Part shown: one piece after another, positions 33,597-44,648 of the stretch | How the letters are laid out: the number at the start of each line of letters is the position of its first letter | Numbering within the stretch: position 1 is the stretch's first letter | Source of the DNA: Uranotaenia lowii | Lineage: Eukaryota > Arthropoda > Insecta > Diptera > Culicidae | Assembly: GCF_029784155.1 (NCBI RefSeq) | Contig: NC_073691.1 | Span: forward strand, 132,986,394 to 133,050,393 | Length of the DNA stretch: 64,000 bases | Direction: 5' to 3' | Translations under genes and position numbers: made by a program | Notes under the pieces: model-generated | Databases searched by the model: none | What the model was told of the DNA's origin: nothing | The model's input: only the letters and a program-made list of their open reading frames with translations

Positions 33597-34763
33597 CTGC
33601 CCCTATTCGCATATGAGTCCCATGTGTAAAAACTGCAAACCGAGAAAAACGCTTGTAAAGTTTGAAACTTGTTTTCATGAAAACAATCGTATGCATCGTT
33701 TGTTGGCAAAACCTATCAATAGTTCGGATAGAAAACACTTCAAAGAATACTTTTGTTTACTTGTGCGCTAATACTAACTAATAATTACGGAGAAATTTCA
33801 ATAAAACACTCATGTGACTCATATGCGAATATTCTTAACCCTCGATCAGATATTATTCGCAAATGAGTCTCTGGTGCTAAAGTTATCGGCAAGTGGCAAG
33901 TACTTTTCTAACATATGTTTTCCATTTGTTTACCATTCTTTTTGATGACGGAAGAAAATTTTCGAAAGATCTTGATTCCAAACTGATTTCAACCAAGGTT
34001 TTTTCGTCAAGTGGGATGTGTTTTTCCAAAACTTTGTTTTCATTCGTGTGAAATTGCTGCGAATTTATAAGACTTCATCATCATTTAATTCAATGCGTGT
34101 AACGGATACGTGGATAACACCGACCAAAAGTCTGCTGGATTCAAGACAAAAAAGGAGATTTCTTCCGGGAAAATCTTCCTGGGTAATAAACGAAAACAGT
34201 GGTATTGATATTGTTGTGCATATAAAAAAAGTAATGAAAAAAGTTTGTTATTTTGTTACCGAAACAACACTTCAAGTACCACCTACCGATCACACATTAG
34301 ATCGTCGAAATCTCCCACGAAGGATCCATCCTGACCGAAGAGTGATCTATAGAGCGTTGTTCATCGGTTGATTTTTGTCGAAAAAATAATTTTGGTAGAA
34401 TTAACCTGTTACTTATTAATGTTTTTTGTGACTATGAACCAGATTTCTTCGGAATCATTTTGCTACTTAACGATCAATTTTTATGTAAATTAATGTTTTA
34501 AGCATTAAATAATTGATTTACTTCATTTTCTATCTATCCTTTCCTTTAATTGTAAGCTCTGGCGCTGAATTTGGGTCATGGGACTCATATGCGAATATTT
34601 TTCACATGGGACACATCAGGGGTCATATTTTTTTCGAAATTTTGGGAACAAACTTCGAACAAAAACTTGTTTTATTGGTAAATTGGAGCACAAAGAAGCG
34701 TTTTTCATCGATACCTCAAAAACGATGAAAATGCACATGGGACTCATATGCGAATAGGGGCAG
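33597..34763. mobile_element. TIR element with CTGCCCCTATTCGC ends and TCTA target duplication
   Basis: Both ends read CTGCCCCTATTCGCATAT and match over about 30 bp, bounded by TCTA at 33593-33596 and 34764-34767. The motif ATTCGCATATGAGTC is repeated inside both ends (inverted at 33810-33835 and 34575-34595). The interior holds short ORFs, the longest at 34018-34371 (GIDIVVHIKKVMKKV), without a known domain. The segment 33863-33955 has a second copy at 36855-36960. Confidence 0.7.
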
Positions 34764-34875
34764 TCTAGGTAGTGTTGTTTTAAAACTACATTATGCATTA
34801 CTGGTTTACACTTCCCGTGCAAATGAACGTGAAAAAACCTTATTTTGTCGATAAATAAGAAACGCTACATAACTA

Positions 34876-35164
34876 AAGGGTGATACGGACAAAATTTGGT
34901 CAAGGGAAAACGCGTGTAAATCGGTGAAATCGTTTATTTAAAACATCAAATTAAATTTCTTTTTCAAGTTTAATTAGTATCAAATTCAGGAAAAATATTC
35001 AGTTAGACTTCCGCTTTTCTAAATCCGAATTGCCGGGCCTTACGCTTAACCACCCCTGCCACCAGATTTTGTGCAGCCACCTTGTCCACCTTCTTCGCCG
35101 CAGAAAGCCAGTTTGCCTTGAACTGCTGCTCGTCCTAAGCAGTTTTTTGGTCTTCTTTAGGTTC
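34876..35164 (-). mobile_element. ITmD37E 3' end fragment
   Basis: TA (34874-34875) followed by AAGGGTGATACGG is the family's terminus. The next 280 bp match, inverted, 3160-3446 of the first element, including the last codons of the transposase. It stops abruptly at TTTAGGTTC, where the palindromic-module element begins. Confidence 0.8.
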
Positions 35165-35510
35165 ACGGAAAATAATAAAAAGGTAAAATTTACCGAGTTA
35201 GCAAAGGTGAACGCTCGTGAAAGCCAAAAAGGTAGCTTCTACCTCCTCGAGGTGAAACTCGGTGAGTGAGGTAAAATTTACCTGAATCTAGGTTGGAAAA
35301 AAGGTACAATTCACCGAGAAAAAGGTAAATCTTAACTCGTAGCGAGGTGAAGTTCACCTGAATTGAGCTCGATAAAAAAGTATAATTCACCTAGAAAAAA
35401 AGGTAAATCCAAATAAGGTAAAACTTACCTCGTAGCGAGGTGTAATTGACCTGGATTGAGCTAAACAAAACGGTACAATTCTTCTAAAAAAAAGTAACTA
35501 TTCGCCGAAC
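35165..35510. repeat. GGTAAATTTACC / GAGGTGAAGTTCACC palindromic module array
   Basis: Repeated short self-complementary words (AAGGTAAAATTTACC, GGTGAAGTTCACCT, CGTAGCGAGGTG) occur at roughly 60-90-bp spacing. Layout resembles the module-built elements at 10201, 20150 and 42611. Outer boundaries are uncertain. It truncates the ITmD37E fragment on its left. Confidence 0.5.
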
Positions 35511-35639
35511 CCGTTCATTGAGGTTAAGCTGTTTTGTCATTCTAGGAACAAGTTTTGCTTTTTGCCTGATATGTGAAAATCGGAATAGAATGGTAAGTGT
35601 TCTTAAATATCATTTAGTTGTGCTGGTTCTCGTCATAAT

Positions 35640-35757
35640 ACTATTGATTAAGTTTGCAAACAATTGTAAACAAACAAAATCGATTTTGGCTCCTTAAAGC
35701 CTAATACAGAAATAAATAAATTGTTAAGCTGACGAAAGGTCGTACGGGATCAGCTAG
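35640..35757 (+). mobile_element. Helitron 3' end with LINE-derived tail
   Basis: The terminus reads GTACGGGATCAGCTAG followed by T, matching TATGGGATCAGCTAG at 60494. Upstream, AACAAACAAAATCG and TTTTGGCTCCTTAAAGCC match the LINE 3' UTR at 29410-29440. No 5' end is seen to the left, so the copy is truncated or has been interrupted. Confidence 0.65.
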
Positions 35758-37095
35758 TGTTTTATATAATTTTGAAAATTGAATGTTTTGATCAAAAAAG
35801 TGTCAATGTTGACAACTTTTACAGAATATTTGAATAATAGATATATGGATTGATTTTTCTTCGAAAAACGCAGATTACGGTTTGAAGCTAATAAATACTG
35901 CTTCATTGTATAGAAAAAGAATTTGCTTATCTCCAATGGAGTTGTTTTAAAGAGCGAACAAAAACAGTCGACAATGAGTGAATTCACGTCACAAAAAGAA
36001 AGCTTTGACATTTTATAGTAAAAAAAAGATCTTTTTCAAAAATGATGCGACGATTTTGAAACACTTAATTTTATAGAAATCGGTTGGAATCCAGCTGCGT
36101 TACAACAGCGCGAACGAGGGAATTCACGTCACAAAATTTGATTTTTAGTTAAATTTGATACGGGAAATATGCTTTGAAAGCTGTTTTGACACTTCAGATG
36201 GTCGGATTTTTTCAAATCGAGCATAATGTAGATGGTTTTTCAATGATTTCGTTGTTCGTAATAAAAAAAACCAGGAATTTTGAAAAAAAAACATTTTTTG
36301 TGTGAATCTTTAAATAAAGTCTGTGAGAAAAAGTATTCATTTTAACGTTTCTTCAATATGTTGCTATTCAAGTTCTAGTCAAAATAAGGAAAAGGTTAGC
36401 AAAACATACTGAAAATTTATGATTGTACAAGTCGGAGTAACAAAATATCACTTTTAAAAGTGTACATAAAATTTGAACTATAAACTGAGTGAACTCACGT
36501 CACAACTTTAAAGAGGCATAACTGTTCGTTGTTGTTCAATCGTGAAGCTACGCACATCAATTTGTGGGTAATTGTTTTCTCTACACCTTATTAGAAGACA
36601 ACGATATCCTATTTTCACAGAGAATAGGATATTAAAGAGATATGTACTGAAATAAAAAATGATCAATTCTAGCGTGAATTTACGCCACAAAAGTAATCGA
36701 TTACAAAACAAACAACTTAAAATTTTCCTAATGACCAAATTATATTATTTTGAAGGGAATTCAATTTGCGAACGTTTGCTGTTATTTGGTCATTTTCAAG
36801 TAAATTGTTTGACTTCAAGAATGATAACCGGAAAAGCGATTTCAGGTCGTGGTGTAACGTCTTAAATGAGTCTCCTGTGCTAAAGTTATCTGTGCTGATG
36901 GCAAGTACTTTCCTAACATATTTTCTCATTTGCTGACCATTCTTTTTGATGATAGAAGGTGTTTTTGTGTTATTCGACGTAATGAAAGCTTACTCGAGAT
37001 AAATATTTTATTATGAAATACCTTTCAAGAGCAAATTTAGTATCTTTATACAACGAAGCAAAAGCCGAATGTATGCCGAAAATTTTGTTCGTATT
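35758..37095. other. AT-rich repeat-like stretch with GAATTCACGTCACAA motif
   Basis: No gene. The words GTGAATTCACGTCAC (35980), GGGAATTCACGTCAC (36118), GTGAACTCACGTCAC (36489) and GTGAATTTACGCCAC (36674) recur at irregular spacing. 36855-36960 is a partial copy of 33863-33955. Confidence 0.45.
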
Positions 37096-37101
37096 TAGCC
37101 A

Positions 37102-37464
37102 CTAACCTGGAGTTGGAAAATCCTCTGGGTGCAGCTCAATGTAGTGCCTAAGGGTAGCGTCTTTTTCGGCCAAATGTTGGTTTCTCCATTTGTCGGCTTG
37201 TGTCACCAAAAATCCAACCGAGAGGGCAGCAATGATATGTTTTTGAATCCCTAAAATTACAACAAAATCATCTAATTTATGTGTACAACGAAGGGTTGTT
37301 ACATCACACTTACCGGAAAGCACTGGTCGACCGGATCCAAAGTTCACGTAACAAGCCCCGGCAAAACCAAAAAGTGAACCAGCCAACGGAGCATACTTAT
37401 CGTGAAGCCAGCTTTTGGAGTAGGTTCCGGACAGGAGCTCCAGAGGGGTTTTTCCACCAGACAT
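37102..37464 (-). CDS. NDUFC2: NADH dehydrogenase [ubiquinone] 1 subunit C2 (B14.5b), two exons
   Basis: This is an accessory membrane subunit of mitochondrial respiratory complex I. Exon 1 (37464-37314) starts MSGGKTPLELLSG. A 63-bp intron (37313-37251; donor GTAAGT, acceptor TTTTAG) splits the Gly codon before IQKHIIAAL. Exon 2 (37250-37102) ends HYIELHPEDFPTPG. The product is 99 aa, in the family's size range. Family hallmarks are SGIQKH, the W(R)xxxLAEKDATLRHY segment and the terminal LHPEDFP. Two hydrophobic stretches (about residues 25-45 and 52-70) would be the membrane segments. The uninterrupted reading frame through the intron is a coincidence of its length. A 2.3-kb TIR element ends 118 bp upstream of the start codon. 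Confidence 0.92.
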   Translation of the reverse strand: MSGGKTPLELLSGTYSKSWLHDKYAPLAGSLFGFAGACYVNFGSGRPVLSGKCDVTTLRCTHKLDDFVVILGIQKHIIAALSVGFLVTQADKWRNQHLAEKDATLRHYIELHPEDFPTPG

Positions 37465-37582
37465 GATAATCGAATCTAATAATTCGGCACCGTTCTTGAA
37501 TCAAAACTCGAGAGCTGGTTTTTGTTTTGATTTTCAATTGGTTGGAACAGCTGAAAGTGGAACGCTTTGACAGTTGAACCAC

Positions 37583-39876
37583 GCACGCTCTTTTTTTTAA
37601 ACTCAAAATTAAGTAGTATTGGTTCAAAACAGCACTTCGGTGGCAGCCCTCAACTTTGAGTTCGACTGGGCAATCGCAAAACTAAGTTCTGATAGGCATA
37701 CTCAATACTAAGTTCGGCAGCCGAACTCGAATTTATCCTTTTTTTTCGAGGGTAGCTTATTTTCAGGGAATTAAAGGATGATAAAAATTTGTTGTACCCG
37801 GATGTTGCTGTTCCGGTACATTGCATTGCAATAGAGTATTTCCTGAGACAGATTGTGGTAGGGTAGCTTTATGTTTTTGTTTTGAAAAATGTAAACACCA
37901 ACTGGTCGCCATTTTGATCTTTGATGGTAAGCACTGTTCAATGCTTTCTTTTAAAAATTTCTTTCATTAAAAGCATCAACATACCTTCATGTCTTAACTT
38001 GTTATGAATTTAAAATAAATTAAATAACGAATTTATATTCTCCTCACCAAGGTGCACTTGCAAAACGACTACAATTGCATTGCCAATTGTATTTTGTTAT
38101 TAACTGGCCATTGAACATGCGTAATGTTGTTGTTATGTTTACCCTACCACGATATGCCGAGAAAATGTATACATGAGAAATCAGCTGTTCGTCTGACAAG
38201 TGGGGAAATGCCTTATTACAGAGCGGTGGAAAGTTTTGACACTCCCGGTCAAAGAGAACTTCCGGATGTTACTTCCTATGGGAAGTAAACAACATTCTGA
38301 AGTTTCCGGACATTCCAAGCCGCTCACCGTATGATTACAATGACGGACAGAATTTTACGCTGACACGGTGAACATGCATTCCATTATGAAGTTCCTTCAT
38401 AGTCTTCCGGTAATTGTTCCTGATCAACAAAATTTCGCGACGTGTTCGTTGGTTGCTGTTCCGGTTCGAACTGGTCTCGCTTATACCGTATTTGTTTTCA
38501 CCACCCGAAAGTGTTGCACCTTCCAAGCTGAAAACGAGCATGAATCGAGTTTTGCACTAATCTTTGTTGGTGTGCGTGAAATCGGCAGTGTCAACAGAAA
38601 ACATCAAGCTGTCAAAAATCCATTACAGCTGGTATTTGTTTTCGTTTGACTTCGAAAATTGAAATGAAATTTACTTTAGTTGATCATTATCTTTTAAATA
38701 ATATGAAAATTTTAGCATGAACTTATATATTATGTTGAATTGTGAAGATTTCATTTTCGCTATGGCTCTGATGATAACTGAAATACCGGCTGATTCTGGG
38801 CGGTCTATGTTTGCTGCTGCTAGACTGCAGTTACCCCAGCTTGAAGGTTCCGGTATTTTGAACGGTTATTCCTCGCAAATCTCACCTTCGTTCGAGTACC
38901 TATTTCCGTTTTCAGATTACAAAAGAAAAATTCTTGGAAGTCAAATTGGCGAACTCGGATCGCGGAAGTCGGGGGAGAAAATTTTGCTAACAGACCGAAA
39001 CGAACGAAATTCAAGCTCCCAATGCGGGTGTAGTCTCGAACTACCGTTTTTGAAGGGCAACGGGTGGGAATCCGGGACTTGGCGCAACCGAGCATCGTCA
39101 CCCTAAGGCACAGCTCGAAACTAGCTTGTAGCAGAGTAGCTTCGATGCAGCTGAACGCTTCTTGCTGTGGAGACCAACTTCTAGGACCCTCCCGATCAAG
39201 AAAACTTTTCGGTTTGGGCGATTCCATCAGATCTTTGGGTTGGCCTTTTTGCACTCGGATTTGCTGCTCTTTTTCGGCATCGCCTGGAACCAATTGCAGC
39301 AAGCCTTCTGGGCACATTTCTTCTTGGGAGCGTTGTTTGCTTTGGAACGTGCCATCCAGGTGAAATTCTCCGCCTCTGTTGGAAACGGCACTGGTATCGA
39401 ATCCGGAACAAGTTTCCGTTCTTCGGGATAATGAAGAGAAACAAACAGCTCGAACCCAATTTTTGCGGTATAGAAATAAACCAACCAGCTGATATTTGTT
39501 TACATCGGGAAGCACGTGCTGTCAAAATTCATGATAGTATTGGTGAGAGCGCAAGCAACACCGAATATTTTCAGAGTGTTCCACCGTCCACTTTATGGTG
39601 CACTACCAGTGGACTACTCATCGTGAAAACGAGCATGAAAACAGCAAAAAGTGCACTACCGGTAGTGCCCCGGTGCACCACCACGTCAAAACGAATTCTC
39701 TATTAGTGTTTTCAGTACAACGAAGAGAGTTCAATTTTTAGTTCATAAGTTCATTACTTTTGTTCCCTCGCCGAAGGAAAAAAGGATCAATTTTGAGTTC
39801 GCAGTTCGAACTCCGTTTTGAACCATCACACCAACCTCGGTCGTACTTAATTTTGAGTTAAAATAAAAGAGCGTGC
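37583..39876. mobile_element. 2.3-kb TIR element with GCACGCTC ends and AACTCAAAATTAAGT modules
   Basis: Left GCACGCTCTTTTTTTTAAAC and right (reverse complement) GCACGCTCTTTTATTTTAAC continue as inverted copies of ACTCAAAATTAAGTA. Short words of the type AACTCAAAATTAAG and AGTTCGGCAGCCGAACT repeat inside each end (37650-37740 and 39720-39860). The interior holds competing ORFs at 38335-38650 and 38820-39515 in several frames, none recognised. It lies between NDUFC2 and the coiled-coil gene and could affect either promoter. Target duplication not resolved. Confidence 0.55.
38335..39530. other. ORF-bearing interior of the 2.3-kb element, function unknown
   Basis: The region is less AT-rich than its surroundings, with long open frames on both strands. 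One minus frame (39484-39227) gives a Lys/Cys-rich stretch (KANNAPKKKCAQKACCNW); another minus frame (39515-38820) stays open for 231 codons. Frames overlap, so at most one is coding. I cannot choose without transcript data. Confidence 0.3.
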
Positions 39877-40253
39877 AGTTCATTTACATCAGCGGTGCCA
39901 AATGTACTGTTTTTAAGGGCTCGTTTTATTTAGGAATGATAAAGAGCCTGTAATAAAAACATATAGAGGCTTATTAGAGGCTCGTTAAGGAATGAGTAAA
40001 AAATGTCTGCATAATTCCAACAGAATAATAATAATAATGAATTATTCAATTGTATTGGGATTGTTTTGCCAATGTAGTGATTGCTCACGTCACCTGCCTT
40101 AATTTTTTGACACCGGAAAAGTCAATACAAATATTGAAAAATCAGGAAACTCAGCAACGCTGGTAAATCAGGCAAGGTTTGTCAACTGTGACTTTCAAAT
40201 CGTTATTAAATAAATTAAATTCAAAAAACGATTTAAATTCTAGCCGTTTTAAC

Positions 40254-40781
40254 ATGGAAGCATTGGCAAGTCAAGTGGATGCCAAGCTCAGCACGCTTCG
40301 AAAACAAACAGCACATTTCGCGATTGCCGGCATCATTCCAGAAAAAGCGAACCCGAAAAACGCCAGGCGAGTTCTACACGAGAAACAAACAGGCTTGGAT
40401 CAAATCGAACAACACTGTCAAGATTTGAATAAAGGATCGGAGGAACTGGAGGCATTGCTTCGGGAATCGACCGAAATAAGCGACAAAATTTTCGCAAGAT
40501 TGAGCGAAATATATGCTGATCATGGTCTGGATATGCCCCACATTGAGCTGGAATCAATTCCAGTTGGGATGCCGTTAGAAAATTTGATAGCTCATCAGGC
40601 AAATGAGACATCACAAGACGTGAAAGTTGAATCGCTGGACGAACAAGTTGCTAAGGATTTGTCAAATGTTAGCATCGAAAGCTCAGAAGAAGCTGACTTT
40701 AGCCCTAACATTGTTATCTCCCGACCAATGGATTCAGGAGGACCCCCCACTTGGACACCAATGGTACGAGCTAAGAAATGA
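40254..40781 (+). CDS. Coiled-coil protein of unknown function, 175 aa
   Basis: The frame opens upstream without an ATG; the first ATG is at 40254 (MEALASQVDAKLSTLR) and a stop follows MVRAKK at 40781. Residues 5-110 are strongly helical and heptad-like (LSTLRKQTAH, LDQIEQHCQDLNKG, LEALLRESTEISDKIFARLSEIY), predicting a coiled coil. The C-terminal 60 residues are acidic, with SPNIVISRPM and a Pro-rich end (PPTWTP). It shows no membrane segment, signal peptide or catalytic motif. Codon use and the absence of repeats suggest a genuine host gene, single-exon or the last exon of a larger one. Similar architecture occurs in small cytoskeletal or kinetochore adaptor proteins, but I do not recognise the family. 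Confidence 0.6.
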   Translation: MEALASQVDAKLSTLRKQTAHFAIAGIIPEKANPKNARRVLHEKQTGLDQIEQHCQDLNKGSEELEALLRESTEISDKIFARLSEIYADHGLDMPHIELESIPVGMPLENLIAHQANETSQDVKVESLDEQVAKDLSNVSIESSEEADFSPNIVISRPMDSGGPPTWTPMVRAKK

Positions 40782-42580
40782 TTGTTAGGTTGTTAAGTCT
40801 GTAAGATACTTTTTCCGAGATTTCCATCTTTTAGGATGGTTCATCCTTCGATTGCTAGGTACTTAGGTATTTGCTCTATTATTTGTTTTGCTTCTTGTTC
40901 TACCCTTACTGTTGGAAAAAAGATTATTGAAAAATTGATAAATGTTAACCTGACATTCGGATTTCTTTAACCTACTAAATAAGTTAGATCACGTCAAATA
41001 TGAAAAAACCACAGAAAAACAAGTCATCTGTAAATCGACAAAGGGAAATAAGGGCATAACGAGCACTCGGGGCGAACTGGGCACCCCCACTACTAAGGAA
41101 ATACGTATGTTCTCAAATAAATTTTCATGAGAAATAGTGTTGTAGTTCCTATAGTAGGTATTAATTTTCTAGCAAAAAAGAAATTCCCTGTCGTTTCAAA
41201 TAAAGAGATGTTAAAAAAAAAGAAATTCCCTCATCATCTTAACAGAAATATTAAAAAAAAACAACTAGGTTCTCAAGTGTCGAAAATATAATGCTTCAAA
41301 TGCTTTTTTGGATTCCATCTCATCGTACGACGTATGGCTCCAATCCAATAGACACATGTAAGAGCAAGTTCACTCGTGTTGGGAAAAAGTGGTAGCAATT
41401 TTGACACTTGTAGCACATTTTAAAAATTTTACCATGCCAACATGTTTTCAAGATCTTTGGGCGTTGTATGTAAGAGAAATATTTCTATTTGTGCATCACA
41501 GCATGCGGAAATACAACACGTGTTGAAAAAAAAATTGAATGCCATAGATCTTGAAAATGTTTTTGCATGACAATATTTTCAAAATGTGCTTTTTCCCAAC
41601 ACCAGCGTTATTTTAATGAGTGTTAAAATTTTTGATTTTCAAAGCAATTTGATTTGTCTAAGCAATCATTTAAAAATAGGTTAGCCATCTCTTAGAACAA
41701 TAAGTATGTGCGATAAAATATTTTTTCGAAGACTAATTAATAAATAAATAATTTTTGAACACAGGAAAATAAGCTTTTATGATCGTATTTTTTTGCCAGG
41801 TGTTGAGAGGATCCCTCGTCCGAACCAATTTGATCAACTGGTAGCTCATCAAGTGACGGCTGTCACCCAGACGGATGCTGCCCAGATTGAGATGAATGCA
41901 GATCAACATATCACACACATTCCATTCTTTGCACACATCAAGTCCACACCATACAATTTTAAAGTTACATTGTTTAAAGTATATCGATTAGCGAATAAAA
42001 ATTCTTTTTATTATTTGTTGCTAAAACCGACTTGTTTTATATTCCAACACCAGTAATTTACAACATTGTGGCATTTTTCCCTCTTATGATCGTTAAATCA
42101 TCTTGATCTATAATGTAGGGGAGATAAGGGCATAACGAACACCCGGGGCATAGTAAGCATTTTCATTTTATTATTATCGATTTTATGAATTTTCATGAGG
42201 AACAGTTGCGTAATTCCTATAGAATTAATTTTTAAGCAAATATAAAATCTTCATTTACACTTAACAGAAATATAAAAAATACCAACAAGGTTCTCAAGTG
42301 ACAAAAATAATCTAATTTTTGAGCACCGGAAAATAAGCTCTTATCAGATATACAATTTTATTTGCTCTTATGACCGTCAAATCGCCTTTGTGACAGTGTC
42401 TTTTCCCCTGTTGTCGGGACGATTGCGTCCTGTATTTTCAACAGCTGAAATTACAGGACATAAAAAGAGCTCAGGAAAGCAACTGTCAAATTGATCTGTA
42501 AGTTCAAATTTTTTTTCTGTACAGCCGGATGCTTTATTATATTTTTTTGTTTTTGCCCCCCTTTCAAGTATTTGAATAGA
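40782..42580. repeat. Gene-free stretch holding a local duplication
   Basis: 41034-41300 (AAATAAGGGCATAACGAGCA, then TCATGAGAAATAGTG and GTTCTCAAGTGTC) is repeated at 42115-42330. 41745-41800 (GGAAAATAAGCTTTTATGA) is repeated at 42320-42370. A 60-codon open stretch preceded by TTTTTTGCCAG (41790 on) reads GVERIPRPNQFDQLVAHQ. It may be an exon or part of a decayed copy. Confidence 0.45.
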
Positions 42581-42610
42581 TTACCCAAGCAACCAGAATT
42601 CCCTTAAATA

Positions 42611-43412
42611 CACTGTAAATTTTTGACTCGGTTTCCAGCAAAAAAAATTGCTGGAAACGTTCAGCAATCCAAATTTTTGCTGGAAACCAGCAATCGATTT
42701 TCTTATTGCTGGATTTTTCAGCATTCGGTTGTGTTCTTGTCATTTTTGCTGGAAAATCAGCAATCGGTTTTCAAATTGCTGGACTTTCCAGCAATTGGTC
42801 TAGTTTGCTGGAAAATCAGCAATCGAGTTGTCAAATTGAAGTCTGTTTGTTTTCGTACGCTGAAGCAAGGTGAGACTCTTTTTCACGAATTTTGTTTATG
42901 TTAATACTATTTTTTTATTTTCCTCTGTATTCTAGCAACCAGACATCAAGTCAAGGGTGAGTTTTTATTGTACAGGATATTCCATAGAAGATACTTATCA
43001 AAACTATTTTTACAGGTGGCGGATGATCAACATTTTGGCAAAAAGCGGCCACCCCAGAGCCGGTGTTAGAAAGTTGTGAATAAAAAAGTTTTTTTGGAAA
43101 ATAAACTAATCCCTTATTGAAAATGGGAGAAAATAATTGTTTTTATTGCTTATTATATGCACAGCCAATATTAAACTTTAGTTTGAATTGAAATATAAAT
43201 TTCATACTAAATACTGCTGGTTGTGTTGAAAGAAATAGCTGGTTTCCAGCAATCTGGATTGTTGATTTTCCAGCAATTTGAATTGCTGGAAACCAGCATT
43301 AACGTTTGCTGTTTTTTTCAGCAATTGAAATTGCTGGGAATTTTGCTGGAAAGTTAGCGGGAAAAAAACCAGCAAAATTTTGGTTTCCAGCAAAAAAAAA
43401 TTGCTGTGTAGT
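42611..43412 (+). mobile_element. TTGCTGGAAA-module element with a micro-exon transcription unit
   Basis: The ends CACTGTAAATTTTTGAC and (reverse complement) CACAGCAATTTTTTTTTGC enclose many copies of TTGCTGGAAA/TTTCCAGCAA (42630-42830, 43210-43400). Between them is a spliced-looking unit: exon ending CAAG at 42869 before GTGAGA; a 21-nt exon 42936-42956 between TTCTAG and GTGAGT; a last exon from 43016 after TTTTTACAG with AATAAA at about 43079. No transposase is recognised. Confidence 0.6.
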
Positions 43413-43555
43413 TTCCATAGTAGCTTAATCAGCTCTCGTTTGTGTCTGAAGAGAATGCTAATCAGCCCAAAATTTAAGTTCTTAAAGATACTTTCAAGTT
43501 CGTTTAGGTGGCTGTAGAGAACGCTATACAGCTTCTAAGAGAATGTCAAGTGATT

Positions 43556-43640
43556 ACAAAAGCTACTTACGCTTACGAGAATTGAACCGCTGCTCTTTAG
43601 GTTGCCATGAAACTTACCAGCCTCTCGACCAATCCAGCAA
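43556..43640 (-). repeat. tRNA-like segment within the MITE
   Basis: On the minus strand, GGATTGGTCGAGAGGC resembles a tRNA A box and GCGGTTCAATTCT a B box about 40 nt later. The acceptor ends do not pair well, so it is a tRNA-derived relic, perhaps an ancient SINE head, not a functional tRNA. Confidence 0.4.
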
Positions 43641-44648
43641 TAGTTCATTGCCACTGTAATAATTAGTATTTAAACTTAATGTCATTTGAGATCGCGTATT
43701 GGCGATAATGGAATTGGTTGGTCGATAGATTGTATTTTATTTAATTTTTAAGGACTTTCGGTACACTTAGTAAATAATAACAAAAATATTCATCATGATA
43801 AATTTATTTGAACCTCTAAACATTACACAAAAGGCTAACTAAATAGATGGACTGGAACTACTACCTACCACAGTAGCCTTGTCCTCCAGCAGAAAGTGGA
43901 TGTTGTCCGTAACGACGGCACCGGATTCAGGCCGTTCCCAGCTGGATGTTCTCATATGCAAATAATGGGATGCGGTCCTGGAGAAAGGTTTTCCCTGAGC
44001 TGCCAGAAAGCCGATTTTAATCCAAATCGCCAAAGGAAAGCAGATACTCTCCTCGCAATCATGCGGATGGAAAAGAATAAAATCACAACGATAGTGAAAA
44101 TCTAAAAAATCCTTACAACTTGTTATTTCAACCTTCGACGAATTTTTCTTTTCGCGTTGAACTCCATTGTAAATATCGTATTGATATAAACAAAACAAAT
44201 ACCATGACAAGAAATTGACAGACATTTTTGACATGTCGCTTAAAATTCCCATACAGATTCTTTAAAACACCTAGAAGTATCTTAACGGTGCGTTAGAAAG
44301 TGTCAAGCGAGCGTTATCGACCTTCTTGAACGAAGTTGCATTAAAAGCGCTTAGAAGTTCCGTTAACAATATTTTAACCTTTCAAAAGGCGATGGAAGTT
44401 CCTGAGTAACTTTCACGTGACATGAGTCACCTGAAGCTCCCGTAAAACATTTTGTCAGCCAAATGTGAACTTCGGAGTTCCATCTTTAAGTAAAAACGCG
44501 ACTTTTGGTTGCTTGGGTATATTATATAGAAAAAATGATTAACGCAATGAATCAAATAATTTTATTCTATTAGAGAACTCAAATAAATATATAGTGATCC
44601 AACGGCCAATTCCTTGACCTGATCGTTCCTACAGACTGGCTTTCAGCC

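Larger units (their letters stand above)
42584..44517. mobile_element. TA-flanked MITE with CCCAAGCAACCA ends
   Basis: Left CCCAAGCAACCAGAATTCC and right (reverse complement) CCCAAGCAACCAAAAGTCGC, with TA at 42582-42583 and 44518-44519. The body (43418-43560, 44255-44510) consists of degenerate repeats around AGCTTCTAAGAGAATG. A relative of the body lies at 51960-52110. It contains the nested element 42611-43412 and a tRNA-like segment. Confidence 0.65.

Noticed and set aside
38820..39515. 231-codon minus-strand ORF in the 2.3-kb TIR element
   Set aside because: Three overlapping frames are open and none shows family similarity; kept only as an unassigned interior region.
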